Source: Henriciella mobilis (GTDB lineage: Bacteria; Pseudomonadota; Alphaproteobacteria; Caulobacterales; Hyphomonadaceae). Taken from it: a DNA stretch of 64,000 nucleotides. Below are positions 45,370-55,902 of the stretch, one piece after another. The translations under genes were made by a program, and so were the position numbers. Positions within the stretch are counted from its first letter, which is position 1. Every line of letters begins with the position of its first letter. Below the pieces are notes generated by a model. It was not told the origin of the DNA. It saw nothing but the letters and a program-made list of their open reading frames with translations, and did no database searches. The stretch lies in assembly GCF_003576315.1 (NCBI RefSeq), contig NZ_QWFZ01000003.1:885391-949390 (forward strand), given 5' to 3'.

Positions 45370-46731
45370 TCAGCCGCCGCGACCGAAGAGCCGGCTGATC
45401 TTGTGAACGATCCGGGGCAGAAGCTTGTCCCGGGTCGGTTTGCGCACTTCGCCGCCTGAAAGCGACTGCACGATTTCCTGAAGCGCCATAAGGTCGGCGC
45501 GCATATTACGCAACTGGTCGCTGGTCGTGTCCTGCGAGTTGAGCGTTTCGAGCGCATTGCGGGCTGTGCGCAGGGCATGAACTGCGCGGTTCGCGCCAAG
45601 TATGCGTTTCTCGTCACTTTTGATCGTATCGATCAAAGCGACGGCATTGCGAGCTATCGATACCGCCTGCGCAGGCTCGTCAAGCAAAGGGACAAGTCGG
45701 TCGACGAGGCGGGGATTCATCGCCTTGTTCTGCCCTGGAGCCTGGCGTTCAGCCAAGCCGCGATCCTCGGCCATCGTACGTGGTACCCACTGGATCAGCC
45801 CGGACGGCTCAGGATCAGAAAAGGGGAAATAGTGATCTATGCGGCTTCCCAACTCATCCTTGGCTTTCAGCATGGAGAAGCCGATCAGTCTCCAGACACG
45901 CCGTATGTAGTCGTCCGGGAGCGCCTCGAGCTGTGCGTGAAATGTGATGAAAAACTCTTCGTCGTCTGAGAGCCCTTCAAATGCACGCGGCGTACCACAC
46001 CAGTCCAGGAAGGCCTCAGCCAGCTCCAGTTCCCGCAATTCCGTCTCGGCTTCCTCACGGTTCTTGAACCGGTATGCTGACAGTATGCGCTCGATGCCGA
46101 GGTCCTGGACATGCTGACGTATCTTCAGGCGCCGATTGATCCAGCCATATTCGAGCTTGAGCTCCGGGGCCATCTGAAGGGCGGCCTCGATATATTCCTG
46201 TTCTTCGAGGCTTGTTTCCTCTGGCAGAACCGCTGCCGAAACGCGATCGAATGCGGCATAGCGCGACGGATCGCTCGCTTTTAACTCGCGCATTGCGGCG
46301 AGGCGGCGATTGCCGTTCACAACCACACCGTCATAACGGATCAGGAGCGGCGCAGTTTGCTGGGCATGCCGCTCGAATTCCTCGAAAATTGGTCCGGCTG
46401 GGTCTTTCGCTTTCGCGATCAGGAGCTCGTGCAGCATGGACTGGACCTGCTGTGTCTCTGCCTGCTCCTGCACATCTTCCCAACTCAGGCCGGTATTGCC
46501 GGACATAGCGACCAGCTCCGACAGGATTCGGCCATTGTCGACACGATAGACCAGGGCGTCGGGTGTCACGCTAATGATGGGAAGTTCGAGGTAACCACCT
46601 TCGGATGGGACAAACTCGTTCGCCGTTATTTGCCCTGAGAGCGCATCCCTGACTAGGTGAATACGTTCAGCGGCCGGCATTAGCCGGAACGGGGCCGTGC
46701 TGGCAGTATCAGCCGTTTTAGTCTCAACCAT
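45370..46731 (-). CDS. ParB/sulfiredoxin-like domain protein of unknown function
   Basis: A 453-residue protein. Residues about 60-145 show the ParB N-terminal domain style: FVPSEGGYLELPIISVTPD..LVYRVDNGR..., and PLLIRYDGVVVNGNRRLAAMREL, where N-G-N-R-R (139-143) takes the place of the G-E-R-R nucleotide-binding motif. The long C-terminal part is helical, Leu/Arg-rich and unlike ParB. It is not near a parA gene. The ATG at 46731 is preceded by AGGAGA; the frame remains open to 46803. It may be a CTPase/DNA-linked regulator. Confidence 0.6.
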   Translation of the reverse strand: MVETKTADTASTAPFRLMPAAERIHLVRDALSGQITANEFVPSEGGYLELPIISVTPDALVYRVDNGRILSELVAMSGNTGLSWEDVQEQAETQQVQSMLHELLIAKAKDPAGPIFEEFERHAQQTAPLLIRYDGVVVNGNRRLAAMRELKASDPSRYAAFDRVSAAVLPEETSLEEQEYIEAALQMAPELKLEYGWINRRLKIRQHVQDLGIERILSAYRFKNREEAETELRELELAEAFLDWCGTPRAFEGLSDDEEFFITFHAQLEALPDDYIRRVWRLIGFSMLKAKDELGSRIDHYFPFSDPEPSGLIQWVPRTMAEDRGLAERQAPGQNKAMNPRLVDRLVPLLDEPAQAVSIARNAVALIDTIKSDEKRILGANRAVHALRTARNALETLNSQDTTSDQLRNMRADLMALQEIVQSLSGGEVRKPTRDKLLPRIVHKISRLFGRGG

Positions 46732-46811
46732 GCCGATCAACTCTCCTGCGCAACGATTGATGCGACCACGCCTCGATGTGTGGGCTTGGGCAAGACTTGT
46801 CAAATAGCGGC

Positions 46812-47603
46812 TCAGGTGGGCGTCACATCTCCGTATACGATGAAATGAGGATTATCGTAGCCACGTTCACGTTTTCCATAGCGCAGCGGTTCGCCATCCT
46901 CTGTCAGCACACGGGCACCGGCTGCTTCAGCAACGGCCTGGCCGGCTGCCGTGTCCCACTCCATTGTGCGGCCCATCCGCGGGTAGAGGTCGGCTTCGCC
47001 GGCTGCGAGCAGGCAGAATTTCAGCGATGAACCTGCCGAGATGATCTCGTTGACCTTGAACTTTTTCAGGAAGGTGTCCGTTTCCGCGGAGCGGTGGGAT
47101 TTGGATGCAATTGCGGTCAGTCCCTGCTCGGGGCAGCGGCGGATGTGCAGCGGCATGCGGGCATCGCTGGCAGGCACCGGCTCGCCGGGTTTCACGTTCG
47201 CCTGCCAGGCCTTGTCGGGAGCCTCGGCGACGAAGAGGCGATTGATGGCCGGCGCATAGACGACGCCCATCACCGGCTTGCCATGTTCGATAATGCCAAT
47301 ATTGACGGTGAACTGGCCGTTCCGGTTTATGAATTCCTTGGTCCCGTCCAGCGGATCGACCAGGGCGAAACGAGCGTCATGTTCTGGAAGCTGACCGGCA
47401 GACATTGCCTCCTCGGCTATAACGGCGAGACTAGGCTCGGCGATCATCAGGCCGTCCATGATTAACAATTCGGCTTGGGCGTCAGCGTCAGTGACGGGTG
47501 AAGCGTCATCCTTCCGCTCAACAGCGAAGTCGGAAGAATAGATATCCATAATGAGTTTGCCTGCGTCGAGCGCTATGCTTGCCAGCTGATCGCCTGTGAT
47601 CAT
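46812..47603 (-). CDS. cysQ: 3'(2'),5'-bisphosphate nucleotidase CysQ
   Basis: A 263-residue inositol monophosphatase-fold enzyme. The metal-binding motifs are EEA (64-66), VDPLDGTKEF (82-91) and EWDTAAGQAVAEAAG near residue 215. It hydrolyses PAP and PAPS, thereby removing the inhibitory by-product of sulfation. Coupled in the same region with cysD/cysNC, which make PAPS, it suits a sulfation pathway. No ribosome site stands out, but ATG at 47603 is the first Met of the fold. Confidence 0.91.
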   Translation of the reverse strand: MITGDQLASIALDAGKLIMDIYSSDFAVERKDDASPVTDADAQAELLIMDGLMIAEPSLAVIAEEAMSAGQLPEHDARFALVDPLDGTKEFINRNGQFTVNIGIIEHGKPVMGVVYAPAINRLFVAEAPDKAWQANVKPGEPVPASDARMPLHIRRCPEQGLTAIASKSHRSAETDTFLKKFKVNEIISAGSSLKFCLLAAGEADLYPRMGRTMEWDTAAGQAVAEAAGARVLTEDGEPLRYGKRERGYDNPHFIVYGDVTPT

Positions 47604-47642
47604 TGATATGCCGTCTCCGTTTTTATGATAAAGCCGCGCCGC

Positions 47643-48605
47643 TTATGCCCACGTTTCGGTGGCAGCGCAAATCCGCTGGGCGATATTCATCGCATCGAAG
47701 GCATGGTGGCTGGTTCCGTGACAGATCCTGCCCCGGCCAGCCAGCGCATCCATGAATTCCGCCAATTCCTGGTCGGCAAAATCCATCCGGGCGAACTCGG
47801 AAACTGACTCTGCGGGATTGGGACGCGGAGCCCCATCCTGATCACGGGCCAGCGGTGCGTGGATCAGCATTTCCGGCCCATAGGCGTCAAGGCCCGGCAG
47901 ATGGCCGTCAAGCCAGACATAGCCCTCCTCGTAGCCGAGTTCGAGCCGGAAGGTCTGGCGCCAGGAGGTGGCCGAGGCGTGAAGCTGCGCGATCGCGCCC
48001 GATCCCGCCTTCATGATGGCGAACAAGTTTGCGCCATTGTCCGGCTCGTCCGGCGCCATGGCCTTGACGCTTTCGAACGGTCCACAGAACAGGTGCAGCA
48101 GGTCGAGCATGTGAATGCCATGGCCGATCAGGATTCCCTGCTGTTCGGCGTCGGCGCTTGGAAAGCCAGCATGACCATAAATGGCGCGCGCGGTCAGAAG
48201 CCGACCATAAGGTTCGCCGCGGATAAGATCTGCAGCGGCGCGGACATTCTCATGATATCGTAGCGAGCATCCGAACTTCAGGATGGCGTCGTTGTCGCGT
48301 TCGGCGCGGCGAATATTGATGATGTCCTCGACACTCAGCCCGCCTGGCAGCTCGCTGAGGACGTGGATTCCCGCGCCAAGCGCCCACAGCGATGCGGTGG
48401 CTGCAAGATGCGGGGGCAGGGCGAGGATCACGGCATCGATGCGGGTCGGGTCAAATGCTTCACGCCAGTCGTTTTCGGTAAAGTCTCCGACATCGTCAGG
48501 CGCCCAGGTTCTGACAATCTGCGCGCCCGGATGGCGTGCAATGGCCTGGCAACGCTGGGCTGCTAGCTGGCTTTTTCCAAGAATGGCGAACCGCAGCGAT
48601 GACAT
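47643..48605 (-). CDS. Gfo/Idh/MocA-family NAD(P)-dependent oxidoreductase
   Basis: A 320-residue sugar-type oxidoreductase. The Rossmann start FAILGKSQLAAQRCQAIARHPGAQIVRTWAPDD is somewhat unusual, lacking the clean GxGxxG, and the second half has FGCSLRYHENVRAAADLIRGEPYGRLLTARAIYGHAG, which corresponds to the EKP-type region (here LRYHEN), then HGIHMLDLLHLF. It probably modifies a nucleotide sugar. It lies between cysQ and the histidine phosphatase, in the polysaccharide region. Confidence 0.8.
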   Translation of the reverse strand: MSSLRFAILGKSQLAAQRCQAIARHPGAQIVRTWAPDDVGDFTENDWREAFDPTRIDAVILALPPHLAATASLWALGAGIHVLSELPGGLSVEDIINIRRAERDNDAILKFGCSLRYHENVRAAADLIRGEPYGRLLTARAIYGHAGFPSADAEQQGILIGHGIHMLDLLHLFCGPFESVKAMAPDEPDNGANLFAIMKAGSGAIAQLHASATSWRQTFRLELGYEEGYVWLDGHLPGLDAYGPEMLIHAPLARDQDGAPRPNPAESVSEFARMDFADQELAEFMDALAGRGRICHGTSHHAFDAMNIAQRICAATETWA

Positions 48606-48706
48606 TGGTGACCTGGGGACTCTCTACTCTGGCCATCCGCCTAGCGCCAATGACCGGGGGCGGCAACTCCCGTCTGCGGTCGCTCGGCATGTTCGCCCGG
48701 TTGGCC

Positions 48707-49327
48707 TCAAGGCCGCACATTCCAGGCCGCAAGAGTCGCCACGCCGCCTTCCAGCCGGACCTGGGCAAAGGCGCCGGTCTTGAGCTTGAGGTCAGTGGAT
48801 TCCGGCAAGTCCGTAGCGGTCTCGACCACTTGTCGGGCAAAGCGGGCAATCCCGTTGCTGGTCACGACAAGGACCGGGCCATCATTCTCGGCCTGTCCTA
48901 GCAGGATGAACAGGTACTTCCAGTTCTGGGCAAGGGCGTCTGGATCAACGACCCAGCCGGGCGGGGCGATGGCTTCATGCTCCCAGCGGTCGAGGGCGTC
49001 CTGGCCGATGCGGGCGACCACTTTGTCCTCAGGCTGGTTCTCGTCCGGCCCATAATCGATCTCGCGCAGGAAATCGGCAATCTCCAGCGCCGGGGGATTG
49101 GCCTGGGCAGCGCGTATGGTATCGGCGGTCTGGCGCGTGCGCTTCAGCGGCCCGGCAATCGTGCGGGAAAAGACGATGCCCTTGTCGCGGAAATAGGTGC
49201 CAAGCGCGTCGGCCTGCGCCTGTCCGGAGACAGACAGGTCTAGATCGGTTCGTGCGCCGACCCGGGTAACGGTGTCACCCTTGTCGAACGTGTTGCCGTG
49301 GCGGACGATGTAGATATCACGCGGCAT
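48707..49327 (-). CDS. Histidine phosphatase family protein
   Basis: A 206-residue phosphoglycerate-mutase-fold phosphatase. The catalytic RHG motif (YIVRHGNT) near residue 9, LSVSGQAQADALG, SRTIAGPLKRTRQTADTI, and REIDYG are present, with the second catalytic motif near VTSNG. It starts at the ATG at 49327, overlapping the stop of kdsB by one base, and thus shares its message. Such proteins dephosphorylate small sugar or nucleotide phosphates; here it may act in Kdo or sugar-phosphate metabolism. Confidence 0.87.
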   Translation of the reverse strand: MPRDIYIVRHGNTFDKGDTVTRVGARTDLDLSVSGQAQADALGTYFRDKGIVFSRTIAGPLKRTRQTADTIRAAQANPPALEIADFLREIDYGPDENQPEDKVVARIGQDALDRWEHEAIAPPGWVVDPDALAQNWKYLFILLGQAENDGPVLVVTSNGIARFARQVVETATDLPESTDLKLKTGAFAQVRLEGGVATLAAWNVRP

Positions 49328-50142
49328 CAGCGAGGGGCGTCCATCGGATCGCCATGCTCGGCAATCAGTTTCTCGGCGAACGTGGCATCTTCCGGCGTAT
49401 CGACGCCCCACATGGCATTGGTACCCGGCTCCACAGCCACGGCCTGGATGGTCATGCCATTCTCAAGGAACCGCAGCTGTTCCAGCCCTTCCAGCGCTTC
49501 ATAGTGACCGACAGGAAGGCTGGCAAAACGTTCAAGAGCATCCATCCGGAAACCGTAGAGCCCGATATGCCGCCAGACGGGCGACAGGGGTCCCTGCTTG
49601 CGCAGCGCGTCTTCCTTGCGGATGGCCGGGATGATCTGTTTGGAAAACCAGAGGGCCATGCCGTCTGCCCGGCGAATGCAGCTGGTGCCGCTGAACGGTT
49701 CGCGCTTCTTCTGCTCGCGGATCGTGTCGAGCGCCTCCCAGTCCAGCTGCACGACCGGCGTCACCACGTCGGCGGTTCCGGTTTCGGCCGCATCAATCAG
49801 GGCGCTCAGATAGCCGGGCGGCGTGAAAGGTGCGTCGCCCTGCAGGTTGAGAATGAAGTCGGGACCTGAGCCGTGCGCGCGGGCTGCCGCCAGGGCGCGA
49901 TCGGTTCCTGACGGCAGGGCCGGATCGGTCAGCAGCGCCGGCGCCCCAATCGCCGCAGCGTGGTCCATAATCGCCTGGTCATCGGTTGCGATGACATAGT
50001 CTGTATCTGCTCGCATCGCCGACACACGCGCCGCGATATCGGCCACCCGCGACACCAGGGAATGGCCTGCAATCACGTGAAGCGGCTTTGCCGGAAACCG
50101 GGTCGACCCGATCCGGGCGGGGATGACGATGAGCGTTTTCAA
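49327..50142 (-). CDS. kdsB: 3-deoxy-manno-octulosonate cytidylyltransferase KdsB
   Basis: A 271-residue CMP-Kdo synthetase: IPARIGSTRFPAKPL at the start, VIATDD, MTDPALPSGTDR, NLQGDAPF and HIGLYGFRMDALERF are typical. Kdo is used for LPS and for group-2-type capsular lipid linkers. The start is a TTG at 50142 with AAGGAG about 12 bases upstream; no closer ATG fits the family start. It overlaps the phosphatase gene by one base. Confidence 0.92.
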   Translation of the reverse strand: MKTLIVIPARIGSTRFPAKPLHVIAGHSLVSRVADIAARVSAMRADTDYVIATDDQAIMDHAAAIGAPALLTDPALPSGTDRALAAARAHGSGPDFILNLQGDAPFTPPGYLSALIDAAETGTADVVTPVVQLDWEALDTIREQKKREPFSGTSCIRRADGMALWFSKQIIPAIRKEDALRKQGPLSPVWRHIGLYGFRMDALERFASLPVGHYEALEGLEQLRFLENGMTIQAVAVEPGTNAMWGVDTPEDATFAEKLIAEHGDPMDAPR

Positions 50143-50423
50143 GGCTCTTTATTCTCCTTCTGGAGGTCCGGGTCTGCGCGTGCACCGGCGAACCGTCAAG
50201 GGAAATTGGGTGCGATGTTTCTGCGTACCTGCAATCCAACATGGCTGTTCTGACCAGAACTTGTTCAGGGCGTGGAAAAAGTGTCATCAGAACGAATTAA
50301 AGGTAGAGAATGGCGCGCCGGAATAGTTGTCTCAGCGCGTGGACGTGAACTCTAGCCGGTGGGGTCATTCAGGGTGTTTGCGTCCATCCATTGATGCATA
50401 CCGTGACGATTGGAATTGTGGTG
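50143..50423. other. Gap with a 14-bp palindrome
   Basis: About 280 bases with no gene. A perfect palindrome, GTTCTG-AC-CAGAAC, lies at 50247-50260 and may be an operator. Nothing else stands out. Confidence 0.5.
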
Positions 50424-50696
50424 ATGGTCGAGTTTCGCTTTTTAACCTTGGCGCTGGTCGGCTTCGGTGCGGCCCTTGGCGCTGTATTCTTCGGCGTAGT
50501 CGTCATCGATAGCCAGATCGCTCCCGAGTTACGCCAGCTGGCATTTTACGGATCAAACGTCGTCATTGTCCTGGGCCTATTGATTTCAGTCCTGGCCATA
50601 TTCCTTCGCCGGCATGCGCTTGATGATATCGCTTTGGGCGTGCTGCGCCCCGGCACGATTGACAAGACCTCTGAGCGGCGCGAGGCGATTGAGTAG
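50424..50696 (+). CDS. Small LapA-like membrane protein
   Basis: A 90-residue protein with two transmembrane helices (about 4-26 and 45-64) and a charged, helical C-terminus rich in Arg and Glu. This layout resembles LapA-domain (DUF1049) proteins linked to envelope or LPS assembly, but the similarity is only one of length and topology. The ATG at 50424 has a GGA site about ten bases upstream. It lies between kdsB and the UDP-xylose synthase gene. Confidence 0.55.
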   Translation: MVEFRFLTLALVGFGAALGAVFFGVVVIDSQIAPELRQLAFYGSNVVIVLGLLISVLAIFLRRHALDDIALGVLRPGTIDKTSERREAIE

Positions 50697-50732
50697 ACGT
50701 CCTGCTTTGGGCGACGCGCGAATGCAATTGGC

Positions 50733-51686
50733 TCAGGGGAGATTCGCAATTTCCTCCCGAAAATAGTCGATGGTAGGTCCCAGTCCTTCCTCGAGCTTTA
50801 CAGTCGGCTGCCAGTCAATTGTCTTCATCGCGAGGCTGATATCCGGTCGTCGCTTGCGCGGATCGTCCTGAGGTAAGGGCTTGTTCAGGATTTTCGAGCT
50901 CGAGCCGGTTAGCTCGATTACCTTTTCGGCAAGCTGAAGGATCGTGAATTCGCGCGGATTGCCGATATTTATCGGGCCGGTGATTTCCTTGTCGGAATCC
51001 ATGAGGCGGATCAGTCCGTCGACCAGATCAGAGACGTAGCAGAAGCTGCGGGTCTGGTTCCCGTCGCCATAGACCGTGATATCCTCGCCACGCAATGCTT
51101 GCACGATGAAGTTTGAGACGACCCGGCCATCATTGGGGTGCATCCGGGGGCCATAGGTGTTGAAAATGCGAGCGACCTTGATCTCAAGCCCGTGCTGACG
51201 GTGATAGTCGAAGAACAGCGTCTCTGCGCAACGCTTGCCTTCGTCGTAGCAGGAGCGCACGCCGATCGGATTTACGTTCCCCCAATATTCTTCCTTTTGC
51301 GGATGGATTTCCGGGTCGCCATAGACTTCTGATGTCGAGGCCTGAAGAATGCGTGCCTTGGTTCGCTTGGCGAGGCCCAGCATGTTGATGGCCCCGTGCA
51401 CAGAGGTCTTGGTGGTCTGGACCGGGTCAAACTGATAGTGAATGGGGCTCGCCGGACAAGCGAGGTTGTAGATCTCGTCTACTTCCACAAAGAGCGGAAA
51501 AGTTATGTCATGGCGCATGATCTCGAAACGGGGATTCGCGAGCAGGTGCGCGACATTGCTGCGCCGGCCCGTGTAGAAATTGTCGACACACAGGACTTCT
51601 GCGCCGCGCTCCAGAAGGCGTTCACACAGAAATGAGCCTATGAAGCCCGCGCCGCCGGTAACGAGTATTCGAGAGACATAATGCAT
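50733..51686 (-). CDS. UDP-glucuronate decarboxylase (UDP-xylose synthase)
   Basis: A 317-residue extended SDR of the UXS type. [15 protein letters not shown] (NAD-binding) at residues 9-24, [38 protein letters not shown] (catalytic Tyr-x-x-x-Lys), and [18 protein letters not shown] are diagnostic. It makes UDP-xylose from UDP-glucuronate. The start at 51686 follows the SDR fold; the frame is open to 51803. It supplies a pentose donor for a glycan. Confidence 0.92.
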   Translation of the reverse strand: MHYVSRILVTGGAGFIGSFLCERLLERGAEVLCVDNFYTGRRSNVAHLLANPRFEIMRHDITFPLFVEVDEIYNLACPASPIHYQFDPVQTTKTSVHGAINMLGLAKRTKARILQASTSEVYGDPEIHPQKEEYWGNVNPIGVRSCYDEGKRCAETLFFDYHRQHGLEIKVARIFNTYGPRMHPNDGRVVSNFIVQALRGEDITVYGDGNQTRSFCYVSDLVDGLIRLMDSDKEITGPINIGNPREFTILQLAEKVIELTGSSSKILNKPLPQDDPRKRRPDISLAMKTIDWQPTVKLEEGLGPTIDYFREEIANLP

Positions 51687-51880
51687 GGATGCTCGATGCC
51701 TTGCTGCTGGCGCTATCGTCAAGTGATGAAGCACGCTTCCGACTGCCCGGCAGGCGACAATTTGGGCATGCCGGGATCGATCGTTAAGAAATCGCAGCGC
51801 CATTGTTGAAGGTGGCTACATTGTCGGTAACTAGATCAGTTGCTACGACCGGTGCGACGCCAGATACCTTGGACAGATTA

Positions 51881-52783
51881 ATGACAGACCTGACCCATCT
51901 CGATCGGCTGGAGGCCGAAAGCATTCATATTCTGCGCGAAGTTGCGGCCTCCATGCAGAATCCCGTCATGATGTATTCGATCGGAAAGGATAGCTCGGTC
52001 CTGTTGCATCTGGCCCGTAAGGCTTTTCATCCCGGTCCAATCCCGTTTCCGCTCCTGCATGTTGATACCACCTGGAAATTCCGGGAGATGATCGCTTTCC
52101 GGGACGCTTTGAAAGACGATCCGCAGACCGACCTACTTGTGCACATCAACCAGGACGGTGTTGACCAAGGTATCGGGCCGTTCACGCATGGCTCAGCGCT
52201 GCATACTGATGTGATGAAGACGCAGGCGTTGAAGCAGGCCCTGGACAAGTACAAATTCGATGCAGCCATTGGCGGGGCACGGCGCGACGAGGAAAAGTCG
52301 CGTGCGAAAGAGCGCATTTTCTCTTTCCGCTCCGCCCAACATCGCTGGGATCCGAAGAATCAGCGTCCTGAACTCTGGTCGCTTTACAATACTCGGATTA
52401 AACCCGGCGAGAGCGTTCGGGTCTTCCCGATCTCGAACTGGACCGAACTCGACATCTGGCAGTACATTTTTCAGGAGGGCATCGAGATTGTGCCGCTTTA
52501 TTTTGCGGCCGAACGGCCTGTGGTTGAGCGTGACGGAATCATGGTGATGGTTGACGATGACCGACTGCCGCTAGAGCCCGGTGAAAAGCCGCAAATGAAG
52601 AAAGTGCGCTTCCGCACGCTAGGCTGCTACCCGCTGACAGGTGCTGTCGAGTCCGAAGCATCAACAATTACCGAAATCATAGAGGAAATGCTGCGCACCA
52701 CGACATCCGAGCGCGAGGGACGCGCGATAGACAAGGACGCGCCAGCCTCGATGGAAATGAAAAAGCAAGAGGGCTACTTCTGA
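51881..52783 (+). CDS. cysD: Sulfate adenylyltransferase subunit 2 (CysD)
   Basis: A 300-residue PP-loop ATP sulfurylase subunit. The loop [17 protein letters not shown] at about residue 38, [21 protein letters not shown], and [10 protein letters not shown] match CysD (E. coli 302 residues). It forms APS with CysN, using GTP hydrolysis as drive. The start at 51881 has GGACAG upstream; an upstream TTG-type extension to 51803 is less likely. Its stop overlaps the ATG of the bifunctional cysNC by one base. Confidence 0.95.
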   Translation: MTDLTHLDRLEAESIHILREVAASMQNPVMMYSIGKDSSVLLHLARKAFHPGPIPFPLLHVDTTWKFREMIAFRDALKDDPQTDLLVHINQDGVDQGIGPFTHGSALHTDVMKTQALKQALDKYKFDAAIGGARRDEEKSRAKERIFSFRSAQHRWDPKNQRPELWSLYNTRIKPGESVRVFPISNWTELDIWQYIFQEGIEIVPLYFAAERPVVERDGIMVMVDDDRLPLEPGEKPQMKKVRFRTLGCYPLTGAVESEASTITEIIEEMLRTTTSEREGRAIDKDAPASMEMKKQEGYF

Positions 52784-54687
52784 TGAACGCCTACGCAGCC
52801 CCCCAGTTCGCCGATATCGAGACCTATCTCGACAGCCAGTTGAAGAAATCGCTGCTGCGTTTCATCACCTGCGGCTCCGTCGACGATGGCAAGTCGACCT
52901 TGATTGGCCGGCTTCTCTACGAGTCGAAGATGATCTTCGACGACCAGCTGGCCTCGTTGAAGAACGAGTCGAAGAAGTTTGGCACGCAGGGCGAGGAGAT
53001 CGATTTTGCGCTTCTTGTCGACGGCCTCGCTGCCGAGCGCGAACAGGGCATTACCATAGATGTCGCCTATCGCTTCTTTTCAACCGACCGGCGGAAATTC
53101 ATTGTCGCCGACACACCCGGCCACGAGCAGTACACCCGCAACATGGCGACGGGTGCGTCCACGGCCGACCTCGCCATCGTGATGATCGATGCGCGCAAAG
53201 GCGTCCTCACGCAGACGCGCCGCCACAGCTTCATTGTGTCGCTGCTCGGCATCAAGCACGTCGTGCTCTGCATCAACAAGATGGACCTGGTCGACTACGA
53301 TAAAGCCACCTACGACCGGATTCTTGCAGATTATCGGGAATTCACGGCCGATTTCGGTTTTGAAAGCATCCAGGCCATCCCGGTCTCGGCGCTAGCTGGC
53401 GACAACATCGTTACAAATAGCGATCGGACAGCTTGGTATGACGGACCGCCTCTGATTGAATACCTCGATACGGTCGAGATCCATTCTGATGAGGCCGAGA
53501 AGCCGTTCCGGATGCCGGTGCAATGGGTGAACCGCCCTAACCTCGATTTTCGCGGTTTTGCCGGCCAAGTGATCTCCGGCACAATCAAGCCGGGCGATAA
53601 AATTCGCGCCTTGCCTTCGGGTCGTTCAAGCGCTGTGTCGCGTATCGTGACCATGGATGGTGACCTGGAAGAGGCGGTCGAAGGCCAGTCCGTAACGCTT
53701 ACGCTCGAAGACGAGATCGACATTTCGCGGGGCGATGTGCTCTGCGCGGACCAGAGCCCGGCTGAGGTGTCCGACCAGTTCCAGGCCACGATGCTGTGGA
53801 TGTCCGACAGCGCGATGCTGCCGGGCCGCTCCTACGTGATGAAAATGGGTGCCCGTGAATGCCAGATGCAGGTCACCGAAGAAAAATACCGCATCGATGT
53901 GAATACGCGCGCCCACGAAGCCGCTAAAACGTTAGGGCTAAACGAGATCGGTGTCGTGAATATCGCGCTGGATCGCGAAGTTGCCTTCGATCCGTACAAG
54001 AACAACCGCAGAATGGGGGGCTTCATCGTCATCGATCGGATGACGAATGAGACGGTCGGCCTCGGACTGCTGAACTTCGCGCTGCGCCGCGCCTCCAACA
54101 TTCATCGCCAGTCGATGGATGTCAGCAAGGAGGTTCGCGCCTCGATGAAGGGTCAGAAGCCCGTCATCCTCTGGTTCACCGGTCTGTCGGGTGCGGGCAA
54201 GTCGACCGTGGCCAATATTGTCGAGAAGCGGCTCGCTGCGATCGGCAAGCACACCTACACGCTCGACGGCGACAATGTACGCCATGGTCTCAACAATGAC
54301 CTCGGCTTTACTGACGCCGACCGCGTCGAGAATATCCGCCGTGTTGGCGAAGTATCCAAGCTCATGATCGACGCCGGCCTGATCGTGCTCGTCTCCTTTA
54401 TTTCGCCGTTCCGTGCCGAGCGTCGGATCGTCCGTCAGATGGTCGATGATGGCGAGTTCTGGGAAATCTTCGTCGATGCACCGATCGAGGTGGCCGAGCA
54501 GCGGGATGTGAAGGGCCTCTACAAGAAGGCGCGTGCTGGCGAGATCAAGAACTTTACCGGCATCGACAGCCCGTATGAGCCGCCAATGGATCCCGAAATC
54601 CACCTCGACACGAACAAGCTTTCGCCGGAAGACGCTGCTGACCTGGTGATGGAGCAGCTTCAGAAGGCCGGAACCCTGAGCGGCTAG
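52783..54687 (+). CDS. cysN: Bifunctional sulfate adenylyltransferase subunit 1/adenylylsulfate kinase (CysNC)
   Basis: A 634-residue fusion. The N-terminal GTPase CysN has [14 protein letters not shown] (about 31-44), [12 protein letters not shown] and NKMDLVD. The C-terminal APS kinase starts near residue 456 with [15 protein letters not shown] (P-loop), and ends with [20 protein letters not shown]. With CysD it converts sulfate to APS and then to PAPS, the sulfate donor. Its neighbours cysQ and the sulfotransferase-like gene at 63173 make a sulfation module plausible. Confidence 0.96.
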   Translation: MNAYAAPQFADIETYLDSQLKKSLLRFITCGSVDDGKSTLIGRLLYESKMIFDDQLASLKNESKKFGTQGEEIDFALLVDGLAAEREQGITIDVAYRFFSTDRRKFIVADTPGHEQYTRNMATGASTADLAIVMIDARKGVLTQTRRHSFIVSLLGIKHVVLCINKMDLVDYDKATYDRILADYREFTADFGFESIQAIPVSALAGDNIVTNSDRTAWYDGPPLIEYLDTVEIHSDEAEKPFRMPVQWVNRPNLDFRGFAGQVISGTIKPGDKIRALPSGRSSAVSRIVTMDGDLEEAVEGQSVTLTLEDEIDISRGDVLCADQSPAEVSDQFQATMLWMSDSAMLPGRSYVMKMGARECQMQVTEEKYRIDVNTRAHEAAKTLGLNEIGVVNIALDREVAFDPYKNNRRMGGFIVIDRMTNETVGLGLLNFALRRASNIHRQSMDVSKEVRASMKGQKPVILWFTGLSGAGKSTVANIVEKRLAAIGKHTYTLDGDNVRHGLNNDLGFTDADRVENIRRVGEVSKLMIDAGLIVLVSFISPFRAERRIVRQMVDDGEFWEIFVDAPIEVAEQRDVKGLYKKARAGEIKNFTGIDSPYEPPMDPEIHLDTNKLSPEDAADLVMEQLQKAGTLSG

Positions 54688-55766
54688 CGCTGCGACGGCT
54701 CGTTGCGCAGGTGCGGCGCGGCTTGCGTCGCTGCCGGGCGGGACGGGCTTTCGCGCTCCGGCTTCGAAACTTCGTGCCAGACATGCGGTCGACGGCCATG
54801 TAGTGTTGCTGGGTTCCAGCTCATGGCTCGCATTAGAGCAGCACTCGATTTTGTTCGGGACTTCTGCACAACGCGGCGACGTCTTAGTGTAGATGGCAAA
54901 GTGGCAAGTGCCTCCTGCAGCCCGCGCCGCATGGCGTAGGCATGGTCTTTTCCGAAGGCGCGAAGATAGAGATATAGCGTCGCGAGCACATGACCTGGGA
55001 GCGTCAGCGCCAGGGCGAGCGGCGGCATGTTGATTAGATAGGTTCTCAGCCGATTGCGGGTGCCGAGCCGCACGGTGAAGTCGCTGTAGCGACCGGTGAT
55101 TGCGCTGCCATGATGCAAAAGGACAGCCTGTGGAACGAAGATGCAGCGTTCGCCCCGCAGTCGGAGCCTGAAACCCAGATCGACATCCTCACAGTAGCAG
55201 AAAAAATTTTCGTCAAAGCCGCCCGCGCGGAGAAATGCTTCGCGACGAAATAGTGCTCCTGCGCCGCAGGGTGAGAAGCACTCGCCTTCGCCTGGCATGT
55301 CTTCGGCTTTTCGGCCAAATCCGCCGCGCCATGGAATACCAAGAACGAAATAACAGTCGCCTGCACCGTCGATGAGTCCAGGATTAGCTGCATCATATTG
55401 AGCACTGGCAAACATTGAGACGTCCGTATGGCGCTTCGTGGCATGCAGCAGTTCGTCAAGCCATGCCGGCTGGCATTCAGTGTCTGGGTTGAGCAGGGCG
55501 AGCCAGTCTCCGGTTGCCATCTCAGCGGCAAGATTGTTGGCCCCGGCAAATCCGATATTGCGTTCGAGCCGAACTAGCTTGGCATTTGGCAGGCCGGCGA
55601 AGTCGATCCTGTCGGCAGAGCCGTCCGTCGACGCGTTGTCGACAACGATGACTTCATCAGGCAAGCGGCTCTGATGCCTGAGATGGTCAAGCGCAGTCAG
55701 CACCATATCGCCGCTATTGTAGTTTACGATGATGACGCTGGCGCTTTCAGCTGGCTCGTAGGTCAC
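54684..55766 (-). CDS. GT2-family glycosyltransferase (rhamnosyltransferase-like)
   Basis: A 360-residue family 2 transferase: [54 protein letters not shown] (metal-binding acid), and [18 protein letters not shown] are typical of WbbL/rhamnosyltransferase-type enzymes. A C-terminal hydrophobic segment and a low-complexity end (residues about 320-360) follow. It lies next to the dTDP-rhamnose genes, so dTDP-L-rhamnose is the likely donor. Overlaps the end of cysNC by four bases. Confidence 0.88.
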   Translation of the reverse strand: MTYEPAESASVIIVNYNSGDMVLTALDHLRHQSRLPDEVIVVDNASTDGSADRIDFAGLPNAKLVRLERNIGFAGANNLAAEMATGDWLALLNPDTECQPAWLDELLHATKRHTDVSMFASAQYDAANPGLIDGAGDCYFVLGIPWRGGFGRKAEDMPGEGECFSPCGAGALFRREAFLRAGGFDENFFCYCEDVDLGFRLRLRGERCIFVPQAVLLHHGSAITGRYSDFTVRLGTRNRLRTYLINMPPLALALTLPGHVLATLYLYLRAFGKDHAYAMRRGLQEALATLPSTLRRRRVVQKSRTKSSAALMRAMSWNPATLHGRRPHVWHEVSKPERESPSRPAATQAAPHLRNEPSQR

Positions 55767-55902
55767 GCAACTGTCTTCCTTGTCCGCCAGTACCCCTGCA
55801 TACCGCTTAGCTTACAATGCATCGACTACCGAGTCGTAACAAGGGTAGAAGTCGCCGGTGGGGAGCGCTATAGGAGGCAAAGAAGTCCATAGGGTTGTTT
55901 TC

